A DNA stretch of 64,000 nt from Roseovarius confluentis (GCF_002917925.1 NZ_PPFE01000003.1:62001-126000); one strand, 5' to 3'; shown: positions 8,314 through 17,994, numbered from the stretch's first letter. Notes: generated by a model not told the origin, from the letters alone. Program-made: numbers and translations.

Positions 8314-9537
8314 ATGCGGCTCCTCGATTTTCTCCGTGACAACCTCCCCTTCCTGTCGGCGGGTATGCTGCTGACCTTCCTAAGTTCTTTTGGACAAACG
8401 TTTTTTATCTCGCTCTTCGCCGGCGAGATTCGGGCCGCGTTCGATCTCAGCCACGGGCAATGGGGTGGCATCTACACGATCGGCACCACCGCCTCCGCCT
8501 TGGTCATGGTCTGGGCCGGCGGCCTCACGGATTTTTTTCGCGTCCGCACCCTCGCCCCTATCATACTGATATTACTTGCTTTTGCCTGCCTCTCCATGGC
8601 CTTCAACCCGGTCTGGTGGGGGTTGATCGCGGTTATTTTTGCCCTGCGTTTCACCGGCCAGGGCATGACCAGCCACCTCGCCGTCGTCGCCATGTCCCGC
8701 TGGTTCATCGCCACAAGGGGCAAGGCCCTGTCCATCGCCACCCTCGGCTTCGCCCTGGGCGAGGCCCTGTTACCCATTGTTTTCGTTGCACTTCTGGCGG
8801 TCTACGACTGGCACATGCTGTGGGTCGCCGCCGCCCTCATCGCCCTCTGCGGCGTCCCCGTCATCCACCGCCTCCTCCGCCTCGAACGCACCCCCCAGAT
8901 GCTCGCCCAAACCGACCAATCCGTCGGCATGGAATCCCGCCACTGGACCCGCAATCAGGCCTTATTTCATTGGCTTTTCTGGTTCATGGTCCCTGCACTT
9001 TTAGGCCCCGCAGCCTTCAACACGGCCTTCTTTTTCCACCAGGTCCACTTCGCCGATTTGAAGGGCATCCCCCACGTCCAGCTGGTCGCCCTCTACCCGT
9101 TCTACACCGCCGTCGGCATCGTCGCGATGGTCCTGTCCGGCTGGGCCCTGGACCGCTGGGGAACCGCCAGGTTGATCCCGTTCTTCCAGCTTCCCATGGT
9201 CGCCGCCTTCGCGATTTTTGCCATATCCGACAATACCTTGACCCTGCTCGCAGGCCTGTTTTTCCTCGGCCTCACCACGGGTGCCAACACCACACTCCCC
9301 AACGCCTTCTGGGCCGAATTCTACGGCACCGCCCGCCTTGGTTCGATCAAGGCCATGGCCGCCGCTGTCATGGTCTTCGGCTCCGCCATCGGCCCCGGCC
9401 TGACCGGCATGGGCATCGATTTGGGGCTGGGATTGGAGAGCCAGTACCTCATTGTCGCAGGCTATTTCGTCTTCACCACCCTGATGATGACCATCGGCAT
9501 CACACGGGCCAAACCCCTGCTACCGGTTGCGGCGTAG
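8314..9537 (+). CDS. MFS transporter
   Basis: A 407-residue major facilitator superfamily permease with about 12 membrane segments and the usual short cytoplasmic loops, including a charged central loop (HRLLRLERTPQMLAQTDQ). It moves a small solute across the inner membrane by proton- or solute-coupled transport; the substrate cannot be told. The start follows GAAGGGGG. Its last 18 bases overlap the end of the oppositely oriented Smr gene. A tandem 11-bp repeat lies in its upstream region. Confidence 0.9.
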   Translation: MRLLDFLRDNLPFLSAGMLLTFLSSFGQTFFISLFAGEIRAAFDLSHGQWGGIYTIGTTASALVMVWAGGLTDFFRVRTLAPIILILLAFACLSMAFNPVWWGLIAVIFALRFTGQGMTSHLAVVAMSRWFIATRGKALSIATLGFALGEALLPIVFVALLAVYDWHMLWVAAALIALCGVPVIHRLLRLERTPQMLAQTDQSVGMESRHWTRNQALFHWLFWFMVPALLGPAAFNTAFFFHQVHFADLKGIPHVQLVALYPFYTAVGIVAMVLSGWALDRWGTARLIPFFQLPMVAAFAIFAISDNTLTLLAGLFFLGLTTGANTTLPNAFWAEFYGTARLGSIKAMAAAVMVFGSAIGPGLTGMGIDLGLGLESQYLIVAGYFVFTTLMMTIGITRAKPLLPVAA

Positions 9538-10110
9538 ATACACGTAATACGCCCCGCCACCCCCATGCCGCACATGCGCCTGGGTGATCTGCAAAACCAA
9601 CCCCGACAACGGTGCCGCGCCCAGCCATTGCGGTACCGCATGGCGCAATACACCATGCCTGGTAGGTATCGGGCCACCGGTATCGTTGTTCCTGCCCTTG
9701 CCGGTGATCACCAAAACCAGCCTTTTGCCCTGAGCCTGCGCCCGCAAGATAAAGCCGGTCAGGGCAGGCTGCGCCTGGGCGAGGGTCATACCGTGCAGGT
9801 CGATCCGGGCTTCCGGCTCGACCTTGCCGCGTTTCAGACGCGTGTTGGTGCGCTTGTCCATCTGCAGCGGTTGCCGGGCAAGGCGTTCGGGCAGGCCAGG
9901 CAAGGTATCGTGGCGATTGGACGGTGTACCGGCCTTTTGGCCGATTTCGAATTGCGGCAACTCGGGCTTGGTTCGCTCGGGCGATTTTCGGGTGGATGGC
10001 TGCAGCGAGCGAGGTCTGTCGCGGCTTTTCTCGGGGTCGAGCCTGTCCGCGGTCCGCGCCACCTGTTGCCAAAGTTTCAGTTCCTCCGGCGTGATGCGCC
10101 GACGGCTCAA
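9520..10110 (-). CDS. Smr/MutS2-type domain protein
   Basis: A 196-residue protein with a charged, proline-rich, probably disordered N-terminal half and a C-terminal Smr domain. The Smr hallmarks are RIDLHGMT near residue 102 and TGKG near residue 137. Smr domains are small nucleases or RNA/DNA-binding modules, in bacteria linked to MutS2 and ribosome rescue; the role of stand-alone alphaproteobacterial versions is unsettled. It overlaps the mltA stop by 4 bases, so Tim44-like, mltA and this gene form one minus-strand operon. Confidence 0.88.
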   Translation of the reverse strand: MSRRRITPEELKLWQQVARTADRLDPEKSRDRPRSLQPSTRKSPERTKPELPQFEIGQKAGTPSNRHDTLPGLPERLARQPLQMDKRTNTRLKRGKVEPEARIDLHGMTLAQAQPALTGFILRAQAQGKRLVLVITGKGRNNDTGGPIPTRHGVLRHAVPQWLGAAPLSGLVLQITQAHVRHGGGGAYYVYLRRNR

Positions 10111-11144
10111 AGGTTCGGCTCCGTCGCAGTGGCATAGGCGCGCTGGATCGGCAGAAGGACGACCATGCGACCGGGATCACGCAGGCGCCCGGCTTTGCGA
10201 CCAGCATCATCGCCGGTGCCGATGAAGATATCCGCGCGCTGCGCCCCCTTGATGGCAGAGCCAGTGTCCTGCGCAATCATAAGCCTGCGGATCGGGCCGG
10301 CCCCCTCTTTCTCGATCCAGACCGGAGCGCCGAGCGGGACATAGGCCGGGTCCACAGCGACGGTGCGGCCCGCGGTGACGGACCGGTTCATCGCACCGAG
10401 CGGGCCCATGTGGGCGGGCACGGAATCGATCCGCCGGAAGAACACGTAGGAAGGGTTGTGCCATAGAAGTTCCTGACCGGCGACAGGATTGCGGCGGACC
10501 CAGTTCTTGATGACCTGAGCCGAAACCTGGTGGGCCTGGTAGATACCGCGGCGAACAAGCTCGGCCCCGATGGAGCGATATTCGTGGCCATTCGCCCCAC
10601 CATAGCCCACGCGGATCTTTCGGCCATCGGGAAGGGTCACACGACCAGACCCCTGGATCTGCAAAAAGAACTTCTCGACCGGATCATCGACCCAGACAAT
10701 CTCGAGCCCGCGGCCCTGCATGGCAACGCCTGCTTCGATTTCTCGACGAGACAACCAAGGTACGGCACCCTGAACCTCGGGTGGTTTGCGGTAGAGCGGG
10801 TAGCGAAATCGGCTCCCCGGTGACAAAGACCCGCTGAGTTCCGGCTCGAAATAGCCGGTAAAGAGCGCTTTTTTACCGTCCTCGATGAGAACAGGGCGGA
10901 AGAAGAGCTGAAAGAAATCCTTGGCGTTGGGCTTTTGCTGTGCGAGTGCACACAGGGCGCGCCAATCGGGATCATTGAGGTCGGGACAGGTCAGAAGAAA
11001 GGCTTCGAGCGCCTTCTCGTGATCATCGGCCTCCCAACCCTTCAGGTCGTCGAAGTCGAGAACAGTATGCGTCACTTCCTCTGCTCTGACGGCGATTGTG
11101 GCCATCAGCATAAGGAATAAAGCCGCTGTCGCCCGTCCGATCAT
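10107..11144 (-). CDS. mltA: Membrane-bound lytic murein transglycosylase A
   Basis: A 345-residue periplasmic peptidoglycan-cleaving enzyme that makes 1,6-anhydro ends during wall turnover. A signal peptide covers about residues 1-21 (ending AVRA); unlike the E. coli lipoprotein there is no lipobox cysteine, so it is probably soluble in the periplasm. The MltA domain (GYFEPELSGS onwards) is followed by the C-terminal 3D domain with AQDTGSAIKGAQRADIFIG. It overlaps its neighbours on both sides by 4 bases, which suggests translational coupling. Confidence 0.94.
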   Translation of the reverse strand: MIGRATAALFLMLMATIAVRAEEVTHTVLDFDDLKGWEADDHEKALEAFLLTCPDLNDPDWRALCALAQQKPNAKDFFQLFFRPVLIEDGKKALFTGYFEPELSGSLSPGSRFRYPLYRKPPEVQGAVPWLSRREIEAGVAMQGRGLEIVWVDDPVEKFFLQIQGSGRVTLPDGRKIRVGYGGANGHEYRSIGAELVRRGIYQAHQVSAQVIKNWVRRNPVAGQELLWHNPSYVFFRRIDSVPAHMGPLGAMNRSVTAGRTVAVDPAYVPLGAPVWIEKEGAGPIRRLMIAQDTGSAIKGAQRADIFIGTGDDAGRKAGRLRDPGRMVVLLPIQRAYATATEPNL

Positions 11145-11803
11145 TCGTCCGTGGCAACAAGCCGCCAGTTGGGATCGTCGGAGCCCATCACACGTTCGAA
11201 GGTCCAGATATCCTTCTGCTTTTTGGATTTGCCAGGCTCACCCTCGACGATCTCGCCATTCTGGTCGCGCACGACCGAGATCAATTCACCGATGAAGCGC
11301 ACGGTTATCTCGGCAGTATTGGTCGCGTCGTCGAACCGAGCGCCGGCCAGCGTGGTTTCGCGGACACCGACGAATTCAGCCTCGATGGTCAGGCCCTGTT
11401 GGGCACGGGACTCGACCACGCCGTTGAATGCCTCGAAGACGTCATCACCAAGGAACGGTCGCATCTCGTCCATCTGGCCGCGCTCAAAGGACATAAGAAT
11501 CCATTCGTAAGCCTGCTTCGCGCCCTGCAGAAACTCGCCGACAGAGAAACTGCTTTCAATGCGTTTCATGTCTGCAAGCGCCTTGGCATCCTCGGACCCT
11601 TCGGGCACATGATCGGTGATGTCGTGATCGGGGCCCCCCTCGATTACTTCGAATTCCTGCCGGCGCGAAGGCGTCTGCGTCGAAGGGCGCGACTGTTGCG
11701 AAGGCTCGTACCCGTCGCGGGTGCCAAGAACACTTTTCAGGCGGAGTATCAGGAAAATCGCTATGCCCGCGAGGACAAGCAACTGAAGCAGGGGCGAATT
11801 CAT
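11141..11803 (-). CDS. Tim44/TimA family protein
   Basis: A 220-residue protein with one N-terminal membrane helix (residues 4-20), a polar linker and a C-terminal Tim44-like domain (about 80-218). In mitochondria Tim44 tethers the import motor; in alphaproteobacteria TimA-type proteins are membrane-attached with a less defined role. It is the first gene of a three-gene minus-strand cluster with mltA and the Smr protein, divergent from fxsA. The 113-bp gap to fxsA should hold both promoters. Confidence 0.88.
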   Translation of the reverse strand: MNSPLLQLLVLAGIAIFLILRLKSVLGTRDGYEPSQQSRPSTQTPSRRQEFEVIEGGPDHDITDHVPEGSEDAKALADMKRIESSFSVGEFLQGAKQAYEWILMSFERGQMDEMRPFLGDDVFEAFNGVVESRAQQGLTIEAEFVGVRETTLAGARFDDATNTAEITVRFIGELISVVRDQNGEIVEGEPGKSKKQKDIWTFERVMGSDDPNWRLVATDE

Positions 11804-11916
11804 TCATACCTCTCAACGTGCCCAGGATGGAAACCTCCCGGTGTTGTTCTTATGTAGGGTGTTGATCCGGGCGAGTCCACCGTACCCGCCTTTAGAAACC
11901 AAGGAGGATCATGCTC

Positions 11917-12414
11917 ATGTGGCTATTTGTAGCCTTTCTGTTGGTGCCGCTTGTCGAAATCGCTTTGTTTATTCAAGTTGGCGGGTTCATCGGTTTGTGG
12001 CCGACGCTAGGGATTGTGGTACTGACCGCGATCATCGGCACTTGGCTGGTGCGCACGCAGGGGGCAATGGCCATCGGGCAGCTTCGGTCGTCGTTTCAGA
12101 AATTGGATGATCCGACCGAGCCGCTGGCCCACGGCGCCATGATCCTGATTGCCGGTGCGCTTCTGCTAACACCGGGGTTCTTTACAGACGCGGTGGGGTT
12201 CTCGCTACTTGCACCGCCCATTCGCAAATCGCTGTTCCAATTTCTTCGCAAGCGGATCAAGGTACGGCGTTTCGAAATGGGCCCCGAAGGCCCGCGCGAC
12301 ATGAAGCGAAAGCCGGGACCGCGCCAGCGGGATGACGTTATCGAAGGCCAATACGAGGAAGTGGATCCGCCGAAGACGCCGACGCATGGCAGTTCGGGCT
12401 GGACCCGCCACTGA
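11917..12414 (+). CDS. fxsA: FxsA family membrane protein
   Basis: A roughly 165-residue inner-membrane protein with two long hydrophobic hairpin regions in the first 105 residues and a basic, disordered cytoplasmic tail. FxsA of E. coli relieves exclusion of phage T7 by the F plasmid when overproduced; its normal role is unknown. AAGGAGG is at 11901-11907, which is 9 bases from the ATG at 11917 and only 3 from the ATG at 11911, so I prefer 11917. It is upstream of secB on the same strand. Confidence 0.9.
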   Translation: MWLFVAFLLVPLVEIALFIQVGGFIGLWPTLGIVVLTAIIGTWLVRTQGAMAIGQLRSSFQKLDDPTEPLAHGAMILIAGALLLTPGFFTDAVGFSLLAPPIRKSLFQFLRKRIKVRRFEMGPEGPRDMKRKPGPRQRDDVIEGQYEEVDPPKTPTHGSSGWTRH

Positions 12415-12489
12415 TATGCAAAGCATTGAGGCGCGTTCGGCATCCTGCTAATGCTTCGCACGATGAATTTTTCCGCCTGGAGACAGTAC

Positions 12490-13005
12490 ATGGCCGAACA
12501 GAATAACGGTGCCGCCAAGACGGACGCCCAAGCTACACAAACCGGACCGAAAATGAACGTGCTGACGCAGTTCATTCGGGACATGTCGTTCGAGAACGCA
12601 TTGGCCCAGCGTGGATCGGGTGGCGAGGTGAACCCCGATGTTCAGGTCGCGGTAAACCTCGACGCAAAGAAGCGGTCTGCTGAGCATCAGTTCGAAGTCA
12701 TGATCAAGCTTGTGATCACGTCAAAGAACAAGGGCACTGAAGAAACCCTGTTTCTGTTAGAGTTGGAATACGTCGGCGTATTCCAGATCGAGGATGTGCC
12801 GGACGACCAGATGCATCCTTTCCTTCTGATCGAATGTCCGCGGATGATCTTCCCGTTCGTTCGCCGCATCGTCAGCGATGTGACGCGGGACGGGGGCTTC
12901 CCACCGCTGAACCTTGAGACGATCGATTTCGTGCAGCTTTACCGCAACGAGATCAAACGCCGCCAAGCCGCCGCGGCAGAGGAAAAACCGACGCCCGACG
13001 CCTAA
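12490..13005 (+). CDS. secB: Protein-export chaperone SecB
   Basis: A 171-residue tetrameric chaperone that keeps preproteins unfolded and hands them to SecA, which is also encoded in this window (61401 onward). The conserved core runs from [17 protein letters not shown] through the [15 protein letters not shown] region and [12 protein letters not shown]. The start at 12490 gives MAEQNNG, the usual alphaproteobacterial N-terminus, with GGAGA upstream; an in-frame ATG at 12451 is less likely. The last four bases overlap the convergent dnaQ. Confidence 0.97.
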   Translation: MAEQNNGAAKTDAQATQTGPKMNVLTQFIRDMSFENALAQRGSGGEVNPDVQVAVNLDAKKRSAEHQFEVMIKLVITSKNKGTEETLFLLELEYVGVFQIEDVPDDQMHPFLLIECPRMIFPFVRRIVSDVTRDGGFPPLNLETIDFVQLYRNEIKRRQAAAAEEKPTPDA

Positions 13006-13697
13006 GTCAGTTGTTTCCAGAGCGCGCCGTCGCCCATGTGTTCCACGAATGCCTGGTGTGCGGCGCGTTCTTCTTCATTCAGGCGAGACGGCAGCGGTTT
13101 CGACCGTGGTCCGGGATGCCAGTCGGTTTCGGCGCTGTCTTCCGTGGTTTCCGGAGAATAAGCGCCAGCCAGTCCGAAATCCGGCTGTCGGCCGCCAATC
13201 AGTTCCAGGTAAACCTCGGCCAAGATCTCGGAGTCGAGCAGAGCCCCGTGCAGAGTGCGCGACGAATTGTCGATACTGAACCGGCGGCACAGTGCATCAA
13301 GCGATGCGGGCGAGCCCGGAAACTTGCGCCTTGCTATGTCGAGGGTGTCGATCGCCTGTTCCCAGGGAATTTTAGGCATGTTGAGCCAGCCAAGCTCGGC
13401 GTTCAGAAACTTCATGTCGAAGGCCGCATTGTGGATCACCAGCTTGGCGTCTGAAATGAAATCGACGAAGCTTTGGGCGATCTTCTCGAATACGGGTTTG
13501 TCGCGCAGAAAATCATCGCCAAGACCGTGAACCTCAAACGCTTCCTGCGGCATGGAGCGAAGCGGATTGATGTATTCGTGAAAGGTGCGGCCCGTCGGCA
13601 TGTGGTTGTAAAGTTCCACCGCGCCGATCTCGACGATCCGGTCGCCCTGTTCGGGATCGAAGCCCGTGGTCTCGGTATCAAGCACGATTTCACGCAT
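13002..13697 (-). CDS. dnaQ: DNA polymerase III epsilon subunit (proofreading exonuclease)
   Basis: A 231-residue DnaQ-family 3'-5' exonuclease that proofreads for the replicative polymerase. Exo I DTETTGFD (7-14), Exo II around [11 protein letters not shown], and Exo [17 protein letters not shown] are all present, giving the DEDDh set. The C-terminal region past the exonuclease core is proline- and charge-rich, as in epsilon subunits that bind the polymerase. It overlaps coaE by 8 bases and belongs to the leftward maf-aroE-coaE-dnaQ operon running away from the presumed origin. Confidence 0.95.
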   Translation of the reverse strand: MREIVLDTETTGFDPEQGDRIVEIGAVELYNHMPTGRTFHEYINPLRSMPQEAFEVHGLGDDFLRDKPVFEKIAQSFVDFISDAKLVIHNAAFDMKFLNAELGWLNMPKIPWEQAIDTLDIARRKFPGSPASLDALCRRFSIDNSSRTLHGALLDSEILAEVYLELIGGRQPDFGLAGAYSPETTEDSAETDWHPGPRSKPLPSRLNEEERAAHQAFVEHMGDGALWKQLT

Positions 13698-14283
13698 GGT
13701 TCTGCCTTCCCCGAATGTCCTTCAGGATATTCTGAACCTGCACGCGGGCATGTTCAAGCGTATCGGTCACGATGACAAAGTCGGCGCGCGCGCGTTTTTC
13801 CTCGTCGGGCATCTGCTTGGACAGGATCGCGTTGAACTGGTCTTCGGTCATGGTGCCACGGGCCAAAACGCGGTCCTTCTGAGTTTCGGCGGACACGGTG
13901 ACGCAGACGGTGGCGTCCATCTGCGCGTCGCCGCCGGTTTCGAACAGCAGGGGAATATCCAGCACCGTAATATCAGCGTCTGTACCGGCCAAGAAAGCCG
14001 CACGGTCTCGAGCAACGAGGGGATGGACGATGCTTTCGATGGTTTCGAGGTCATGTGGATCTTCGGCGATAAGTGCCTTGAGTCGGTCGCGCGACACCGA
14101 GCCGTCTTTGACCGCTGTAGGGAAGGCGCGGCCGATGGGGGCGACTGCCGCACCGCCCCGAGCGTAAAGACGATGAACCGCCGCGTCGGCATCCCAAACC
14201 GCACAGCCGTTTTCGGCAAAGAGTTTTGCCGTGGTCGATTTTCCCATTCCGATGGAACCTGTCAGGCCCAGCTTGAAGGTCAT
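13690..14283 (-). CDS. coaE: Dephospho-CoA kinase
   Basis: A 197-residue P-loop kinase that phosphorylates dephospho-CoA, the last step of coenzyme A synthesis. The P-loop GSIGMGKST is at residues 9-17, followed by the DADAAVH substrate motif and IPLLFETG. It overlaps aroE by 4 bases upstream and dnaQ by 8 bases downstream. Confidence 0.96.
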   Translation of the reverse strand: MTFKLGLTGSIGMGKSTTAKLFAENGCAVWDADAAVHRLYARGGAAVAPIGRAFPTAVKDGSVSRDRLKALIAEDPHDLETIESIVHPLVARDRAAFLAGTDADITVLDIPLLFETGGDAQMDATVCVTVSAETQKDRVLARGTMTEDQFNAILSKQMPDEEKRARADFVIVTDTLEHARVQVQNILKDIRGRQNHA

Positions 14284-15113
14284 CGGAGCGCTGCCGCCCG
14301 GGTCGCGCTGTCAACCTCGGGACGCACGCCGAACCAGCGCTCGAACGCGGGCACGGCCTGATGCAGCAACATTCCCAGGCCATCAACCGTCTGGCAGCCC
14401 AGCGCCTCTGCCTCGGCCAGAAGACGGGTCTTGAGCGGGGCATAGACAAGGTCCGTGACCAGCGTGCCCTTGTGCAAACCGTCGAGCGGAACGCGCAACG
14501 GCGGTTTGCCCATCATGCCAAGTGCGGTGGTGTTCACGACTGTTGCGGCATCTTCCATCATGTTCCCGGCCTGCACCCAGTCGACCACCACGATCCGCTT
14601 GCCGAACTCGGTTTTCAGCGCGTCGGCACGGACCCGCGTGCGGTTGGCGATCATGATTTCCGGCACGCCGACTTCAAGCAACGCCGAGATAACCGCCCGT
14701 GCCGCTCCACCAGCGCCCAGCAAAGCGGCGGGGCCAGCCTTGGGATTCCAGTCAGGCGCATTCTGGCGAAGATTCTGTATAAAGCCGACGCCATCTGTAT
14801 TGTCGGCATGGATTTTGCCGTCCTTGCGGAAAATAAGCGTATTGGCCGCGCCGATCAGCGTGGCGCGATCGGTGATCAGGTCAGCGATTTCCAGCACCTT
14901 TTCCTTGTGTGGAACGGTGATATTGACGCCGACGAACCCCATCTTCGGAAGAGTGCGCAGGACATTTTCCAGATCATCCGCAGCGACGTCCATTGGAACG
15001 TAATAGCCGGGGATCCCGTGTGTCTTGAGCCAATGGCTGTGGATTTGCGGAGATTTCGAATGCGCAACCGGAGATCCGATCACGGCCGCCAGAGGAATCC
15101 TTTTCTCGGTCAT
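14280..15113 (-). CDS. aroE: Shikimate dehydrogenase
   Basis: A 277-residue NADP-dependent enzyme that reduces 3-dehydroshikimate in aromatic amino acid synthesis. The shikimate-binding HSKSPQIHSHW is near residues 18-28, the catalytic lysine lies in VPHKEKV and the aspartate in NTDGVGF, and the NADP loop is GAGGAARA. The length is typical. It starts inside the end of maf (4-base overlap), so the two are probably co-translated. Confidence 0.95.
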   Translation of the reverse strand: MTEKRIPLAAVIGSPVAHSKSPQIHSHWLKTHGIPGYYVPMDVAADDLENVLRTLPKMGFVGVNITVPHKEKVLEIADLITDRATLIGAANTLIFRKDGKIHADNTDGVGFIQNLRQNAPDWNPKAGPAALLGAGGAARAVISALLEVGVPEIMIANRTRVRADALKTEFGKRIVVVDWVQAGNMMEDAATVVNTTALGMMGKPPLRVPLDGLHKGTLVTDLVYAPLKTRLLAEAEALGCQTVDGLGMLLHQAVPAFERWFGVRPEVDSATRAAALR

Positions 15114-15709
15114 GTCTCGATCTCTCCGCGCAATGCCAGGTATGAAAGCAATTCCAGAAGTGGCAGGCCAAGAACGTTGAAATAATCCCCGTGAACCTGG
15201 CTGAACAGCCGGATGCCTTCCTCTTCCAGCTTGTATGCACCGACGGCGTGCCGGATGCTATCCCAGTTACGGGTGACATACCCTTCGAGATAGTCATCCG
15301 AAAAATCTCGCATCGTCATCCGTACCACACCAACATGTCTCCAAACCGGCTTGCCGTCTTCGCAGATCACTGCGGCTGAAAGCAGTTCGTGCCGTTTGCC
15401 ACGCATCGCCCGAAGCTGATCGAGCGCCTGTTCCGGCGTTTCGGGTTTGGACAGGATGCGGCGCTCGAAGCTGAGAACCTGATCGCAACCGATGACCAGC
15501 GCACCGGAGAGCTTCGTGCTTTGCTTGACGGCCTTCATTTCCGCCAGCGCATCGGCAATATCGCGTGGTGGCGCATCATCGGCCACCATGGAATCTCGGA
15601 TCGCGTCCTCATCCACGCGGGCCGGCGACACCTCGAATTCCACCGCGGCGTTCCGGAGCAGCGTCTTCCTGATATCCGACCCCGAGGCCAGAATTATCCT
15701 GCGTGACAT
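15110..15709 (-). CDS. maf: Maf family nucleotide pyrophosphatase
   Basis: A 199-residue Maf/HAM1-like house-cleaning pyrophosphatase that hydrolyses modified or non-canonical nucleoside triphosphates. It begins MSRRIILASGSDIRK, the family N-terminus, and has GCDQVL and the SKPETPEQALDQL motif. The start at 15709 is chosen on the family start; the frame extends upstream to 15808 and an ATG at 15727 is possible. It is the first gene of the leftward operon. A near-match DnaA box overlaps its start codon. In other alphaproteobacteria maf sits beside the chromosome origin. Confidence 0.92.
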   Translation of the reverse strand: MSRRIILASGSDIRKTLLRNAAVEFEVSPARVDEDAIRDSMVADDAPPRDIADALAEMKAVKQSTKLSGALVIGCDQVLSFERRILSKPETPEQALDQLRAMRGKRHELLSAAVICEDGKPVWRHVGVVRMTMRDFSDDYLEGYVTRNWDSIRHAVGAYKLEEEGIRLFSQVHGDYFNVLGLPLLELLSYLALRGEIET

Positions 15710-16125
15710 GTGGATATCCCGTTGCATATCTCTTCGGGTTTTTAGGGATAGAACGACGAAATTTCCAACACTTCCGGCGGAGACCTGAAAACCCCACCAG
15801 ATCGTCATCTTCCGCCTATCTTTTACACGTGGGGAAAAGGAAAACCTGTTCTACTGGATAAGCGCGATCAGGCGACCTCGGGCAGTAGTTAATCCACTGT
15901 GAGCTTCAATCTCTGATAACTGAAAAACGATTTGAATTTAGCATTTTATCGGAAAATTATAGAAATTCGGAAAAGGTATTAACAAGTTTATCCACACAAT
16001 CCCGGCACTCGGGACAAATCGGGTATAATTACATAATCCCCAGCTTGACCTGCCCCTACAAAATCATCATCCTTTTTCTTTTTATATTTATTAATTAGGA
16101 GGAGAGAACGTAGATAGGGAAAAAC
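15710..16125. other. oriC: Probable chromosome replication origin (oriC) region
   Basis: A 416-bp gene-free gap between divergent maf and hemJ. It holds one perfect DnaA box TTATCCACA (15988-15996), a one-mismatch box TGTGGATAT on the maf start (15709-15717), and weaker two-mismatch boxes at 15853-15861, 15890-15898 and 16034-16042. A+T-rich tracts lie at 15930-15990 and 16060-16097, suitable for duplex unwinding. maf-aroE-coaE-dnaQ on one side and rho-mnmE-mnmG-rsmG-parAB with parS on the other is the known alphaproteobacterial origin neighbourhood. The call is inferred; the number of good boxes is small. Confidence 0.7.
15988..15996 (+). promoter_or_regulatory. Consensus DnaA box
   Basis: TTATCCACA, an exact match to the strong DnaA-binding 9-mer, lies in the A+T-rich centre of the maf-hemJ gap. 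Confidence 0.7.
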
Positions 16126-16575
16126 ATGACAGACCTCCTTGCCTCGCTTTATCCATGGACGAAGGCGCTGCATATCATGGCGGTGATTTCCTGGATGGCA
16201 GGGCTATTCTACCTTCCCCGTCTTTTCGTTTATCACGCAGAACAGTCCAAGCCGGGTGACAGTCGTGACGAAGTGTTCCAGACGATGGAGCTAAAGCTTT
16301 TACGCGTCATCATGACTCCGGCGATGATTGTGGCCTGGGGTGCGGGGATCATACTGGTCGCCACGCCGGGTATCGTGGACTGGAGCGCTGTGTGGCCATA
16401 TCTCAAGCTGGCCGGCGTGCTCGGCATGTCGTGGTTCCACCATTGGCTTGGACAGCAGCGAAAAGCCTTTGCCGGTGGTACCGCGACATTGTCGGGCCGA
16501 CAGTACAGGATGATGAACGAAGTGCCTACGATCCTGATGGTCGTCATCGTTCTTGCGGTGGTCGTGAAGTTCTGA
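16126..16575 (+). CDS. hemJ: Protoporphyrinogen IX oxidase HemJ
   Basis: A 149-residue inner-membrane protein with four predicted helices. HemJ oxidises protoporphyrinogen IX to protoporphyrin IX in heme synthesis in bacteria that lack HemG and HemY. The conserved N-terminal histidine lies in KALHIMAVISWMAGLFYLPRL and a lysine in the LKLAGVLGMSWFHHWL helix. AGGAGGAGA is 23-31 bases before the ATG and a closer AGGGA is at 16116-16120. The other heme genes here are hemW and hemH. Confidence 0.93.
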   Translation: MTDLLASLYPWTKALHIMAVISWMAGLFYLPRLFVYHAEQSKPGDSRDEVFQTMELKLLRVIMTPAMIVAWGAGIILVATPGIVDWSAVWPYLKLAGVLGMSWFHHWLGQQRKAFAGGTATLSGRQYRMMNEVPTILMVVIVLAVVVKF

Positions 16576-16699
16576 GATTGACTCGTGCCGTAGCTGATCT
16601 TAGGTAGCGTCAAACGGCGCCCGTCCGGGTTACCCGTCTTCCGTATAAAAAATCTGAACACGCGCGCGCACCACGCGTCGATGCCGCAAGGACCTATCC

Positions 16700-17971
16700 A
16701 TGTCTGACGAACGTTTGAATCTGTCCGATCTCAAGAAGCAGACCGCCAAGGATCTGCTTTCGATGGCTGAAGAGCTCGAGATCGAGAATGCCTCGACCAT
16801 GCGCAAGGGCGAGATGATGTTCCAGATCCTCCGTGAGCGCGCTGACGAGGGCTGGACCGTTTATGGCGACGGAACGCTTGAGGTCTTGCAGGATGGTTTC
16901 GGATTTCTGCGCTCGTCCGAAGCGAATTATCTGCCGGGCCCGGATGATATCTATGTCTCGCCAGAGACGATCCGCAAACATTCTCTGAGGACCGGCGACA
17001 CGATCGAAGGCGAGATCAAGGCTCCCGAGGAGAACGAGCGGTACTTCGTGCTGACCTCGGTGACGCAGATCAACTTTGCAGATCCGGAAAACGCCAAGCA
17101 CAAGATCGCATTCGACAACCTGACGCCGCTTTACCCTGACGAGCGGTTTCAGATGGAAATTGACGATCCGACGATCAAGGACAAGTCCGCCCGGGTGATC
17201 GACCTGGTCGCGCCAATCGGTAAAGGTCAACGGTCGTTGATCGTGGCGCCGCCGCGGACGGGTAAGACCGTCATCCTTCAGAACATCGCAACCAGCATCG
17301 AACGGAACCATCCCGAATGCTATCTGATCGTTCTACTGATCGACGAACGTCCCGAAGAGGTGACGGACATGCAGAGATCGGTGAAGGGAGAAGTCATCAG
17401 CTCGACCTTTGACGAGCCGGCCGCGCGGCACGTCGCGGTGGCGGAGATGGTGATCGAGAAGGCCAAGCGTTTGGTCGAACATAAACGAGATGTTGTTATT
17501 CTTCTCGATTCAATAACAAGACTTGGTAGGGCTTATAACACTGTTGTGCCGTCGTCGGGCAAGGTTCTGACAGGTGGTGTGGACGCCAATGCGCTGCAAC
17601 GTCCAAAACGGTTCTTTGGTGCGGCCCGGAACATCGAGGAAGGTGGTTCGCTGACGATCATATCCACCGCGCTGATCGACACCGGCAGCCGGATGGACGA
17701 GGTGATCTTCGAGGAATTCAAGGGTACGGGTAACTCGGAACTGATCCTGGATCGCAAGATTGCAGATAAGCGCGTGTTCCCGGCCATCGACATCTTGAAA
17801 TCGGGTACGCGGAAAGAAGACTTGTTGATCGACAAGGTAGACCTGCAAAAGACCTACGTCCTGCGTCGTATCTTGAATCCGATGGGGACGACGGATGCTA
17901 TCGAGTTCCTGCTTGGAAAACTCAAGCAGACCAAGACGAACTCGGATTTCTTCGATTCGATGAACACTTGA
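16700..17971 (+). CDS. rho: Transcription termination factor Rho
   Basis: A 423-residue hexameric RNA helicase that ends transcription of untranslated RNA. An N-terminal Rho-N and cold-shock-like RNA-binding region is followed by the ATPase core: Walker A APPRTGKT near residues 183-190, Walker [17 protein letters not shown], and the Q/R-loop region [15 protein letters not shown]. Codon usage changes abruptly at 17482-17550, where several rare A/T-ending codons cluster over the Walker B segment (about one third G+C). The 124-bp gap before it has no gene and presumably carries the promoter and leader. mnmE starts 23 bases after the stop. Confidence 0.97.
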   Translation: MSDERLNLSDLKKQTAKDLLSMAEELEIENASTMRKGEMMFQILRERADEGWTVYGDGTLEVLQDGFGFLRSSEANYLPGPDDIYVSPETIRKHSLRTGDTIEGEIKAPEENERYFVLTSVTQINFADPENAKHKIAFDNLTPLYPDERFQMEIDDPTIKDKSARVIDLVAPIGKGQRSLIVAPPRTGKTVILQNIATSIERNHPECYLIVLLIDERPEEVTDMQRSVKGEVISSTFDEPAARHVAVAEMVIEKAKRLVEHKRDVVILLDSITRLGRAYNTVVPSSGKVLTGGVDANALQRPKRFFGAARNIEEGGSLTIISTALIDTGSRMDEVIFEEFKGTGNSELILDRKIADKRVFPAIDILKSGTRKEDLLIDKVDLQKTYVLRRILNPMGTTDAIEFLLGKLKQTKTNSDFFDSMNT

Positions 17972-17994
17972 TGTAACACCCTGTCGGAAGACTG

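Noticed and set aside
16024..16029. TATAAT in the maf-hemJ gap as a hemJ promoter -10 box
   Set aside because: No acceptable -35 box at 16-18 bases upstream, and the region is A+T-rich, so a chance match is likely.
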